64,000 bases of DNA, from positions 82,580,186 to 82,644,185 of the forward strand of contig OU342630.1 of assembly GCA_910589415.1 (NCBI GenBank), read 5' to 3'. The DNA is from Malachius bipustulatus. Its lineage: Eukaryota > Arthropoda > Insecta > Coleoptera > Melyridae. The notes below the pieces were generated by a model. It was not told where the DNA came from. It saw only the letters and a program-made list of their open reading frames with translations, and ran no database searches. The position numbers and the translations under genes were made by a program. Positions 37,057-47,000 of the stretch are shown piece by piece. Within the stretch, counting starts at the first letter, position 1. Every line of letters begins with the position of its first letter.

Positions 37057-37368
37057 TGTAATTCAGTTTATATAGGACATACTTGTAGAAATCTAGAAAT
37101 TAGATACAACGAACACCTAAACTCTTACAGACTCAAGCATCCAGAAAGATCAAATTTTGCAAAACACTTAATAGAAAACAATCACACTCTAACAGCAAAC
37201 AACAAAATTGAATTACTACATCATTGTGATCATTATTTTAAATTAAATTTTCTTGAATCTCTAGAGATCCACAGACATTTACATAATCAACAATACACAG
37301 TAATAAATGAACAGCTAGACACATATCGTTCTCCACTACTTGATTTTCTTCTTGATATCAACAACTAA
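37048..37368 (+). pseudogene. PLE GIY-YIG endonuclease region, plus-strand copy
   Basis: An open frame without a start runs from CSHCNSVYIGHTCRNLEIRY to LLDFLLDINN and a TAA at 37366-37368. It matches residues 62-167 of the minus-strand copy with a Q-to-H change next to YIG as the only difference noticed. It lacks the GIY motif because truncation falls just before NCSHC, so it cannot encode a complete nuclease. The 3' UTR and hammerhead-like motif follow on the same strand. Confidence 0.88.
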
Positions 37369-37493
37369 GAAGATTCTGAAGAAATACATTATGATCTAGT
37401 TAGTTCTCTTAAAAATTAATTTAAATCTAGTTACTTGTTTCATGATCACTTAGGTAATACTGTTGCTATGTTACTGTATCAATAATTTTATTT

Positions 37494-37538
37494 ACGTCTG
37501 AAGATGCTACATGAAAAGTAGCGAAACACGTGTAACGT
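37494..37538 (+). ncRNA. Hammerhead-ribozyme-like motif of the plus-strand PLE copy
   Basis: ACGT at 37494-37497 (stem I), CTGAAGA at 37498-37504 (core), unpaired T at 37505, GCTAC 37506-37510 pairing with GTAGC 37518-37522 (stem II), GAAA 37523-37526 (core), short palindromic stem III, GTA 37532-37534 with cleavage expected after A37534, then ACGT 37535-37538 closing stem I. The order and spacing fit a type I hammerhead with a minimal stem III. The extra T is non-canonical. Confidence 0.6.
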
Positions 37539-37603
37539 TTCTATCATCGATCAATATACAGTAGAATTTTATAAAACATTAGTGTTTTATTCATAATCAA
37601 TAA

Positions 37604-37616
37604 ACCAATACATAGA
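37604..37616. repeat. Target-site duplication, right copy (PLE)
   Basis: ACCAATACATAGA, identical to 36262-36274. Confidence 0.8.
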
Positions 37617-37873
37617 TTATTTGAACAAAGTCTCTGAAATTGTAACGAATTGACAACATTGGATACTCCCTGCAAGTCGCAGTTCACGTGTTTTCGGTAA
37701 GTGGGTTGAGCACTCTTCAGTTATAAGTGTTTTTTGAGGGTTTTTGTGTGTTTTTTGAAATCAATTCCATTATTATTATTATTATTATTATCAATTCCAA
37801 CAGGTAATATAATAATAATTATTAGTAGACAATAGTTTGTAAAGTTAGGCAGATAAACGATTAGATTTATTTA
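37617..37873. other. AT-rich spacer with a TTA microsatellite
   Basis: An ATT/TTA trinucleotide run lies at about 37768-37791. No gene was recognised. Confidence 0.6.
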
Positions 37874-37875
37874 TA

Positions 37876-39207
37876 CAGGGTGTCAATTTGAAAACTTGCC
37901 ATGACGAATTCTCCCTTGAAAAATGTTTCTCAAAGAAATCCCGAAACAGGTCAATTAAGGGCCGGTTGTTCGTACGAAAAGTTAATCTGTGATTAGTTAG
38001 TTATAGTTAAAATTTGAATGTAGTTAACTTTCAATTGCGTTGTTCAAAAGATCTGAAATCGGCGGTTAGGTAACCTGAGATTAAAGCTACACGCGAGTTG
38101 GCAACATTGCAGAGTTTAGTTTTCTCGGCCAATCGGCATTGTCGGCACTACTCGACGGCACCGTTCGGCGGTCGACGGGCAATACGCATGGCGTTTCGGC
38201 GGAGTCGGCGAATCAAAATCAACTTTCCCAATTTTTACGTCTTATCTACCGTGTTCCGTGTAAAATGTTATAATAGTTAATTTTTATTAATCTACATACC
38301 TAATATAAGTCATACCAAACCTACCTACGTACCTACCTACAATAAAAGTAAAAGTTATTTATAAGAAACCTTAATAGGAAGTAAATTCGAGAAAAGAATA
38401 GTCTTTTTTGGTAGGTTTAGGTTCTATGAAAAGGCGAAATTATTTTAATAATGATGAAAGGAACGTCATTTTAAAGGTAAAAGTTTATTTACAGGAAGAA
38501 TTATTGAAGGTAGGTACCTATTACATACTCAGTACTTTGTTTTTTCAAGTTCAAAACGATCGATAGATATCCCCACATATTTCTTGATAAACTCAAGGTC
38601 ATTCGACTGCTTGCGTTTGGGTGGGAAAAGTGAGACAGACTGGATGACAGATGATGGTGATGATAAATTTTACATTTTTTATACTTTATTGATGCAATAT
38701 ACCTACTTTTCAAACTTAATACCTACTTTTAATTATAAAACATGGTAATCATATCAATAAATACTTCTATAATCGTTATTTTGGTTTTATTTTGATTTAA
38801 ATTGACAAAATAATAAAATTCTGACATATCAAACTGTCACTTTGAACATGGTCAAATAGTTTAACCACTCAAAAATCTGTGGTTAATCTAATCACAGATT
38901 TACATACTTAACTACGTTCAACTGGCTTTGAACAACGCAAATTTTCCCTTAATCTGTGGTTAACTGCCAAATCACAGATTAACTGCTAATCTCTAGTCAA
39001 ATTTTAAAACCGCTTAACTTTTGACTTTTGAACAACACAAACTGTGAGATAATCACAGATTAGGCAATTTGAATATGGCTAAATGCTTAACCACTGTACG
39101 AACAACCGGCCCTTAATGATTTAATTTATGTTTTATTGACGTAAAAAAAACTATATTTCACTTGACTCAGTTATGAGGACATTGTTTTTTTTAAGTGGGA
39201 CAGCCTG
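37876..39207. mobile_element. Mariner-type MITE split by a TTAA-flanked element
   Basis: The left end CAGGGTGTCAATTTGAAAAC is preceded by TA (37874-37875). The right end, whose complement reads CAGGCTGTCCCACTTAAAA, is followed by TA (39208-39209). Removing the nested element (37959-39112 plus one TTAA) leaves about 175 bases of MITE. Confidence 0.6.
37959..39112. mobile_element. 1154-bp DNA transposon with GGGCCGG ends and TTAA target duplication
   Basis: Perfect 17-bp terminal inverted repeats (GGGCCGGTTGTTCGTAC) lie at both ends, flanked by TTAA at 37955-37958 and 39113-39116. Subterminal regions hold repeated AATCTGTG(A/G)TTA words in both orientations (about 37985, 38875-38905, 38955-39000, 39050) and TTTGAACAAC words, an iteron-like arrangement of possible transposase binding sites. 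Two internal frames are short: 38098-38280 (60 codons, unrecognised, Arg-rich) and one starting near 38427 (MKRRNYFNNDERNVIL), which vaguely resembles a Myb/SANT start as encoded by PIF/Harbinger elements. TTAA duplication would suit piggyBac, while the ends look more like PIF/Harbinger (which duplicate TTA/TAA). It is non-autonomous here. Confidence 0.8.
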
Positions 39208-39552
39208 TATATCAATGCATTTCCACAGTTGGACCTTAAACTAAGTAATAGCTTATGAGTTATAAACAAGTTAAAATCGCTCAAGATATCGGAAAACGGC
39301 TACATGTCCCTATCTTAACTTTGAAAGGGGGTGACTTTTTTTTATATCTATCACCCTGTATCAAAATTTGAATTGTATCGAAATCTGAAGCCGTTTTCAA
39401 AACAAGCTGCTTTGAAAATGAAAAACTGCAATTTTCACTTGTTTATAACTCAAAAGCTACTCAGTTTAAACTCCAACTGTGAAAACCATTCTTACTGGAT
39501 TTTCTCAGACAATCTGAAAATGTATCAATATACAGGGTATCCCATTTAAAAA
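39189..39552. repeat. Imperfect palindrome next to the mariner-type MITE
   Basis: Bases about 39191-39280 are the reverse complement of about 39420-39548 with indels (shared blocks CAACTGTG, TTGTTTATAACTC, CCTGTATAT). The right end CAGGGTATCCCATTT mirrors the left AAGTGGGACAGCCTG. It is probably two related MITE copies in opposite orientation, or one foldback abutting the previous element. Confidence 0.6.
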
Positions 39553-39934
39553 AAATAGACAATTTGCATTACTGAATGCATAAATAAAAGATTACAAAAA
39601 CTACAACTAGAAAAAAAAAGAGAAAGGTTACTAAACAGATGTTGGCGAAAATGCCATTTTCTTAGGATATTCTTTAGTAATGATGAGCTATAATAAGTTC
39701 CTGCTCTAAGACATTACTGGTCAACAAAGGTCTCTGTTGGCAACATCCTTATAAAAAAAAACAGAAGCAGATTTACATTGTCGCTATCAAAACTGTATTT
39801 CAAAATGATCCTGAGAAGAAACAGCTTCCACAACATATTATTTAGATGAGCTGATCAATTGTTTGAACTTTGAAGTCAACTTTCCAAAAATATCGCTAAG
39901 ACTCTTCTATTCTAGGCAAAACCATTGACGAAGT

Positions 39935-40454
39935 ATGGTAAAGTTCAAAGGACGTTCAGGGATAAAGCAATATGCAACAAAGAGGTAAGGTGGTGCTAGA
40001 AATAATGTTACCTGTCCAGAAGCAATTGAATTTTACAACAAATTCATGGGAGGAGTCGATCTAGGTGACCAAATGTCTGATTTATACGACATGGATCTTA
40101 ATAAGTCTGGCAAGTGGTGAAAAAAGTATTTTTCAGAATGGTCATGTTTGCTGCAGTCAATAGGTAGTTGGATAATAAACAATGAACTTCGTAGACAAAA
40201 GACACCATTTTATTGATTTCATAATGGATCTTGCAAAAGATCCAAAGACCCAAATTCAATTTGGGAAACACATTTCACAAGTTCATGTAAGAAGAAGATC
40301 TACCGGTATGCCATCTAAAAAAGCAAAATCAAAAACCACTGTTGCACAAGGTGCTCTCAACGTAATAAGTAGAAAAGAACAACAACTTTATGTAGAATGT
40401 GCCAACTTAAACTGTCAAACTCAAAAAAAAATTTTTTTTCAAAAAACGAAGTGA
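39935..40454 (+). pseudogene. piggyBac-type transposase pseudogene
   Basis: MVKFKGRSGIKQYATKR at 39935-39985 matches the conserved motif near the second catalytic region of piggyBac-derived proteins (typical form KFKGRSSIKQY). After one stop it jumps directly to GGARNNVTCPEAIEFYNKFM and GGVDLGDQMSDLYDMD, then SGKW(stop)KKYFSEW. This is the last catalytic-Asp region, with the hallmark YNxxMGGVDxxDQ. The roughly 150-200 residues normally between the two are deleted. A frameshift near 40215 leads to the C-terminal frame 40182-40454 (DFIMDLAKDPKTQIQF). The C-terminal Cys-rich finger is reduced to CANLNCQ. Upstream, 39640-39930 has scattered related-looking pieces. No CCC-type terminal repeats or TTAA pair were identified around it. 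It is inactive. Confidence 0.85.
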
Positions 40455-40459
40455 GCTAG

Positions 40460-41059
40460 CTTATTTAAGCACCCAGTTAACCAAATACCTAGCAAAGATC
40501 TTCTTTCAATAAAAATAAAAAACGTGGAGCTGAAAGAGTTAAAATGTTTATTTATTTATTTGCAATTAAGTATATCAATTCAGTATATAGGGCGAGTTTT
40601 TTAAATTTCAACTTTTAAATATCTCGAGTTATAAGAACTCTAAAGTAAAAAAGTACAAATTTTAATCATTCCACAAATGGAATATTAATCCCTTTAGTCC
40701 ACTCTCCTCCTCCTTATAGGTGGATCTGGAAGTATCTTTGCAATCTTAAATAGGAACCGTTATTTTTATTGCAGATTCGGACTTGCCTAAATTTTTTTTT
40801 TTTTTTTTCTATTTTATCGACAATTCCACTCATACGTTATTACACCCATTTGATTTCCCAAATATCGCTATTTGCTATCGGATATTTTGTAACTGTATCG
40901 AGGCAGGAGGAGAGAATGCAAGTGGATAAATTTATCGATAAAACTGCTTGTGCATAGGTATGTTGCTATGGCAATCTTGGAACGGTTTATTTGCAGTCTG
41001 TTACTAAAGTCACGATTATTATTAATTTTATTATTTGAAATTTATATGAAAGAAAAAAA
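40460..41059. other. AT-rich DNA, nothing recognised
   Basis: Small unrecognised frames only. Sequence 3' of the tRNA-like region on the minus strand (about 40960-41060) could be the body of a SINE, with no second copy in the window to confirm it. Confidence 0.4.
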
Positions 41060-41146
41060 GTTTCCTCCGTCACCGGGAATTGAACCCGGGACCGATGGGC
41101 AACTCGGTTTCAAAATTCGTTGCTTTAACCACTTGAGCACTCTAAC
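41060..41146 (-). tRNA. tRNA-like sequence (tRNA pseudogene or SINE head)
   Basis: On the minus strand the sequence contains an A-box-like GCTCAAGTGGTTAAAGC and a perfect T arm CCGGG TTCAATT CCCGG with a B box (GGTTCAATTCC), correctly spaced at about 40 bases. The acceptor ends GTTAGAG and TGACGGA do not pair and no clean anticodon stem forms, so it is not a functional tRNA. It could be a decayed tRNA gene or the Pol III promoter head of a tRNA-derived SINE. Confidence 0.6.
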
Positions 41147-41324
41147 ATACAAACATATTACGCTATTCGGGAATATGAATGTTTGTTGTTTTCAATGTTA
41201 ACCCTGCTTAACAATTAATTAAAAATTAAAAGATTAATCATGTTGCAATACATTTGATCATTATATAGGTAGGTAGGCCCATAACTAATGACTTATTTTC
41301 ATGGAATTGTCTCAACAAACACAA

Positions 41325-41535
41325 CTCGACCTTTAATTTTGCCGGGATATTTTTATATGCAGTTGTTTTCTCATACTTACTTGCATGTAGGCAATTTAAC
41401 TCCATCTGCAGAAAAAATCACTCGAGCGCTGCGCGCTCTCGTGATTTTTTCAACAGCTGTCGTTAAATTTCCAATGCAAGTAAGTATTCGAGACCAACTG
41501 CATAAAAATATCCGGCTAAATTTAAGCTCTCGTGG
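41325..41535. mobile_element. Palindromic MITE of about 210 bp
   Basis: GCCGGGATATTTTTATATGC and ATACTTACTTGCAT in the left arm are matched by ATGCAAGTAAGTAT and GCATAAAAATATCCGGC in the right arm. The centre is a GC-rich palindrome around GAGCGCTGCGCGCTC inside AAAAAATCAC and GTGATTTTTT (41413-41452). Boundaries are approximate and the target duplication was not resolved. The open frames on both strands (41288-41578, 41377-41565) reflect the palindrome. Confidence 0.75.
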
Positions 41536-41944
41536 TATTGCCCCCGAACATTTTTTTCGATTCATGATAGATGACTGAAATTGAATAAAAAAGTTTTATG
41601 AATCTAAAAATATATTTCAGAGAAATAATAATTTTTAGACCAAAAATGCTAATCTACAGTTAATAAAAATAAAAAGGGTTGCTATTAAGGATTTGAAATT
41701 CCCCCCTCCCCCCGCTTCACATATGAGAGAGGGGTAGCGGTAGCGGTAATAACTTAGGCCTAATCTATTTCCCTTATGAAATAATTAAATTCTGATCTTT
41801 TTTTGAGATATTATTACTCCAGATATTAGAAAGTTTAAAGTTCAAAAATTCAGCCTTCATTTCAACCCGCATCATTTGATAATAGGTACATCTTTTTTGC
41901 ATCTTCTCATATTAATAATAAACAAGATAAAGGTAAAATGAACT
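41536..41944. other. AT-rich DNA, nothing recognised
   Basis: A pyrimidine run (CCCCCCTCCCCCC) lies near 41700, followed by a GGTAGCGGTAGCGG repeat. No gene was seen. Confidence 0.5.
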
Positions 41945-43610
41945 AAAAAAACCTTCTTGCGCATCAATCGCAGAAATAGTGTATTTTTATGCGATTCAAT
42001 TATGAATATTTTCACCGCTTTTTAAATTATTGGCTTTCTGAAATTTTCCACAGTCATGTCATGTTAGCGTAGTGCTTTAATGTGAAAAATTTTCTGTGAT
42101 AATTTCATTTCATTTCGTTTCAACACGTGCCTTAGATCGGATTTTTAAATTTAAAAATCAAAAAAATTGGCAAAATTTTACAATTTTGTCCCTTTTCCTA
42201 TGCCCGCCACTGGCTAACTTTACTTGAAAAATACTATTTTTTACACTACCTTTAATAAATTCGGAAAAAACTGAAAGGAGAGTTTTGAAAACCGAAAGTT
42301 TGAAATTTTAGAGGAATAAACATCATTTAAAAATATTCGAATATATCTCCGCCATTTTTATATTTGCTTCTTGAAATTTTTGAAGGTTAAATGCTATTAG
42401 TATAGTTGTCTACTATCAAAATTTCCGTTCTATTCCTTCAAAAATAAGCTCATGAATGTTTATAGAAATGTAGACATTTTTACCCTTTTCCTACCCACGC
42501 CTCTGGCTTATTAATAGAAATGATGCAAATTGTATTGCATTAGCTCAAATTTCAAATAAGTTTATTCCAATCTTGTTAATTTTGTTTAAAAGTTTTTGAT
42601 CTTGCCTATTTAGGGGTTCAAAATCTAGCCATTTTCCAAAAATTGAAAAGGCCGCCATTTTGGAATGTCTTTACCTATTTTACTCAAATACAGTACCAGA
42701 CGACTACTTGAGGGTATCTTACTACCAAAAAAATTTCAGCGCTCTAGATTGAAAACTTCGACCAGAAACCGTGCCTCACGGACGGTTTTTTTTCTGAAAT
42801 TCGGAGAGACATCCTGTAGAAGTAACACAACTCTAGGAAAATGTTTTTTACGAAAATCAAACGTCAGCCCTAAGGTTTATAAGAGTAAAAAATTTCGTTC
42901 ATTAATCTTGAAAGATGAAGCTACAGGAGCGTTTTTAAAAATTTAGAGAAATTAATTTTAAAAAAACATCATGTAAAAAAAAATCGAATATCTCCGCCAT
43001 TTTTCTTATTTACTTTTTGAAATTCTCAAGGGTTGAAGTCTATTAGTATAGTTGTCTACTGTAAAAATTTCAGTTTAATTACTTCAAAAATGTGCTCATA
43101 AATTGTTGGAGAAATTTAGCCATTTTTACCCTTTTCCTACCCACGCCACTGGCTTATTAATAGGAAAAATGCAAATTTTGTTGCATGAAATTAAATTTCA
43201 AGTCATTTACTTCCAATATTGTGAATTTGATATAAAACTCTTTTTCTATCTAGCTTATACAGGGGTTCAAAAAATAGTCCTTTTTCCAAAAATTAAAATG
43301 GCCGCCATTTTGAAACGGCTCGGCCGATTTTGCTCAAGTGCAATACCAGACCACTCCTTGTGGATATCTTACTCCCACAAAAATTTCAGCCTCCTAGATT
43401 CAAAAGTGCGACCTGAAATGAGATGACAAAAACCGGATACCTGGAATTTTGAAGGGACACCCTGTAGAAGTGATGGGACTTTTGGAAAGTTTTTCAACGA
43501 AAATCCAACGTCATTCCCAAATTTTACAAGGACCCAAAATTTCGTTCACTAATCTTAAAAGATAAAGCCACAGGAGCGTTTTTAAAATCGAAATTTCGCG
43601 ATTTTGGAGA

Positions 43611-43611
<1 letters not shown>

Positions 43612-43642
<31 letters not shown>

Positions 43643-43655
43643 TATATATATATAT
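43612..43655. repeat. TA microsatellite, left of the central foldback
   Basis: An almost pure TA run with a few AAA interruptions. Matching runs lie at 44028-44078 and, shorter, at 45714-45740. Confidence 0.9.
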
Positions 43656-44027
43656 CGTGGGCAGGTGAATTTTGGAAAACCACTTTTTCGTAATCTGGGG
43701 GTCATGATCGGTGGACATTTGATGAGTTTGGGTGATTTTTGGAAAGTGATGTCGTCCTCAATAGTGTATTTTTTTGTTAAAAAATACACTAAAAGACCTC
43801 CTAAAATGTTGAAAGAAGAAATATACATAGGTATTAGATGTTTTCTGTTCAATTTATTACAACTCTGTATGACAACCCAACGCGAATATATTAGTGTATT
43901 TTTTAATAAAAAAATACACTATTGAGGACGACATCACTTTTCGAAAATCACCCAAACTCATCAAATGTCCACCGATCATGACCCCCAGATCACGAAAAAG
44001 TGGTTTTCCAAAATTCACCTGCCCACG
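43656..44027. mobile_element. 372-bp foldback inserted at the centre of the larger foldback
   Basis: CGTGGGCAGGTGAATTTTGG at the left and its complement at the right start two arms of about 130 bases that run to the AGTGTATTTTTT/AAAAAATACACT blocks, around a unique centre of about 110 bases. It lies inside a TA dinucleotide run, which hides any TA duplication. The overlapping frames here are products of the palindrome. Confidence 0.85.
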
Positions 44028-44069
44028 ATATATATATATATATTTATATATATATATATTTATATATAT

Positions 44070-47000
44070 ATATATTTCTCCAAAATCGCGAAATTTCGAT
44101 TTTCAAAACGCTCCTGTAGCTTTATCTTTCAAGATTAGTGAATGAAATTTTGGATCCTTGTAAAGCTTTGGAACGACGTTAGATTTTCGTTGAAAAAAAT
44201 TCCTAAAGTCGCGTTACTTCTACAGGGTGTCCTTTCAAAATTCCCCATATCCCGTTTTTGTCATCTCATTTCAGGTCGCAGTTTTCAATCTAGGGGACTG
44301 AAATTTTTGTGGGAGTAAGATATATATAAGAACTGGTCTGGTATTGTACTTGAGCAAAATCGGCCGAGCCGTTTCAAAATGGCGGCCATTTGAAGTTTTT
44401 GAAAAATTGCTTTTTTTTGAACCCCTGTATGAGTAAGATGGAAAAATAACTTTGAAACTAAATCAACATGATTGGAGGAAAATTAATTGAAATTTGATTT
44501 AATGTTATAAAATTTGCATTACTTTTATTAATAAGCCAGTGGCGTGGGTAGGAAAAGGGTAAAAATCGCTAAATTTCTCTAACAATTTCTGAGCACATTT
44601 TCGAAGGAATTAAATTGAAATTTTCACAGTAGGCAACTATACTGATAGCCTCTAGCCCTTAAAAATTTCAAGAAGTAAATAACAAAAATGGCGGAGTTAT
44701 TTGAATTTTTTTTACATGATGTTTATTTCTCTAAAATTTTAAAAACGCTCCTGTAGCTTCACCTTTCAAGATTAATGAACGAAATTTTTTACTCTTGTGA
44801 AACTTAGAGATGACGTTTGATTTTCGTAAAAATAATTTTCCTAAAGTTTTGTTACTTTTACAGGGTGTCCCTCCAAATTTCCAAAAAAAAACCGGGCATG
44901 TGGCACGGTTTCTGGTCGCAGTTTTCAATTTAGGGGGCTGAAATTTTTTTTGTAGTAATATAACTGCAAGTAGTCGGTCTTGAGTAAAATCGGAATAGCC
45001 GTTCCAAAATGGCTGCCTTTTAAATTTTAGGAAAAATTGATAGATTTTGAACCTCTAAATAAGCAAGTTAGAAACAAAAACTTTTAAGCAAAATTAGCAT
45101 TATTGGAAGAATAGTTATTGAAATTTGAGTTATTGCAATAAAATTTGGATTTTTTTATTATTAAGCCAGTGGCATGGGTAGGAAAAGGGTAAAAAAGGCT
45201 AAATTTCTATAGCCGTTTATTCTATTTTTCTTATTTTTGTACGAATCGAACTGAAATTTTTCCAATAGATAACTATACCAATAACTCTTAACTCTGAAAA
45301 TTTTCAAGAAGCAAATAAGAAAAATGGCGGAGATATTCGAATAATTTTTAAATTATGTTTATTCCTCTAAAATTTCAAATTTTCAGTTTTCAAAGCTCCC
45401 TTTTCACTTTTTCAAATCTATTGAAGGTAGTGTAAAAAATAGTATTTTTTAGGTAAAGTCAGCCAGTGGCGGGCAAAGGAAAAGGGGCAAAATTGTTCAG
45501 TTTTACCATTTATTTTGGTTTTGTTAAATTTAAAAATCCATTCTACGGCACGTTTTCAAACGAAGTGAAATGCAATTTTCACAGTAAACCACTACGCTAA
45601 TATGACCTGACTAGGGAAAATTTCAGAAAGCCAATTTAAAAAGCGGTCAAAATATTCATAAATTGGATCGCATAAAAATACACTATTTCTGCGATTGATG
45701 CGCAAGAAGGTTTATTTATATATATATATATTTATATATTTCTCCAAAATCGCGAAATTTCGATTTTAAAAACGCTCCTGTAGCTTTATCTTTCAAGATT
45801 AGTGGATGAAATTTTGGATCCTTGTAAAATCTTGGAACGACGTTAGATTTTCGTTGAAAAAAATTCCTAAAGTCGCGTTACTTCTACAGGGTGTCCTTTC
45901 AAAATTCCCCATATCCCGTTTTTGTCATCTCATTTCAGGTCGCAGTTTTCAATCTAGGGGACTGAAATTTTTGTGGGAGTAAGATATATATAAGAACTGG
46001 TCTGGTATTGTACTTGAGCAAAATCGGCCGAGCCGTTTCAAAATGGCGGCCATTTGAATTTTTGGAAAAATTGCTTTTTTTTGAACCCCTGTATGAGTAA
46101 GATGGAAAAATAACTTTGAAACTAAATCAACATGATTGGAAGAAAATTAATTGAAATTTGATTTAATGTTATAAAATTTGCATTACTTTTATTAATAAGC
46201 CAGTGGCGTGGGTAGGAAAAGGGTAAAAATCGCTAAATTTCTCTAACAATTTATGAGCACATTTTTGAAGGAATTAAATTGAAATTTTCACAGTACGCAA
46301 CTATACTAATAGCCTCCAGCCCTTAAAAATTTCAAGAAGTAAATAACAAAAATGGCGGAGTTATTTGAATTTTTTTTACATGATGTTTATTTCTCTAAAG
46401 TTTTAAAAACGCTCCTGTAGCTTCACCTTTCAAGATTAATGAACGAAATTTTTTACTCTTGTGAAACTTAGAGATGACGTTTGATTTTCGTAAAAATAAT
46501 TTTCCTAAAGTTTTGTTACTTTTACAGGGTGTCCCTCCAAATTTCCAAAAAAAAACCGGTCATGGAGGCACGGTTTCTGGTCGCAGTTTTCAATTTAGGG
46601 GGCTGAAATTTTTTTTGTAGTAATATAACTGCAAGTAGTCGGTCTTGAGTAAAATCGGAATAGCCGTTCCAAAATGGCTGCCTTTTAAATTTTAGGAAAA
46701 ATTGATAGATTTTGAACCTCTAAATAAGCAAGTTAGAAACAAAAACTTTTAGGCCAAATTAGCATTATTGGAAGAATAGTTATTGAAATTTGAGTTATTG
46801 CAATAAAATTTGCATTTTTTTATTATTAAGCCAGTGGCATGGGTAGGAAAAGGGTAAAAAAGGCTAAATTTCTATAGCCGTTTATTCTATTTTTCTATTT
46901 TTGTACGAATCGAACTGAAATTTTTCCAATAGATAACTATACTAATAACCCTTAATTCTGAAAATTTTCAAGAAGCAAATAAGAAAAATGGCGGAGATAT

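Larger units (their letters stand above)
36275..37603. mobile_element. Penelope-like element: two 5'-truncated copies joined head to head
   Basis: The left copy is on the minus strand (about 36275-37056) and the right copy on the plus strand (about 37047-37603). They meet at their truncated 5' ends near 37047-37056, sharing about 10 bases. Over roughly 740 bases they are almost identical reverse complements, so the insertion is recent. A 13-bp duplication ACCAATACATAGA flanks the whole unit (36262-36274 and 37604-37616), showing that both copies arrived in one event. The left side carries about 45 extra bases beyond the shared 3' end. Each copy contains the GIY-YIG endonuclease region and a 3' hammerhead-like motif. 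No reverse-transcriptase domain remains. Inverted and tandem partial copies are established behaviour of Penelope-like elements. Confidence 0.9.

Noticed and set aside
41288..41578. 96-codon plus-strand frame as a gene
   Set aside because: It spans a palindromic MITE and the opposite strand is open over the same bases, as expected for an inverted repeat.
43612..44078. Assembly-made hairpin as the sole explanation of the 42-47-kb palindrome
   Set aside because: The arms differ by many substitutions and indels and the right arm is duplicated, so a simple artefact is unlikely. Long-read confirmation would still be sensible.
43511..44145. Several overlapping frames of 64-113 codons rich in Ile-Tyr
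   Set aside because: They arise from the TA microsatellites and mirrored arms of the foldback.
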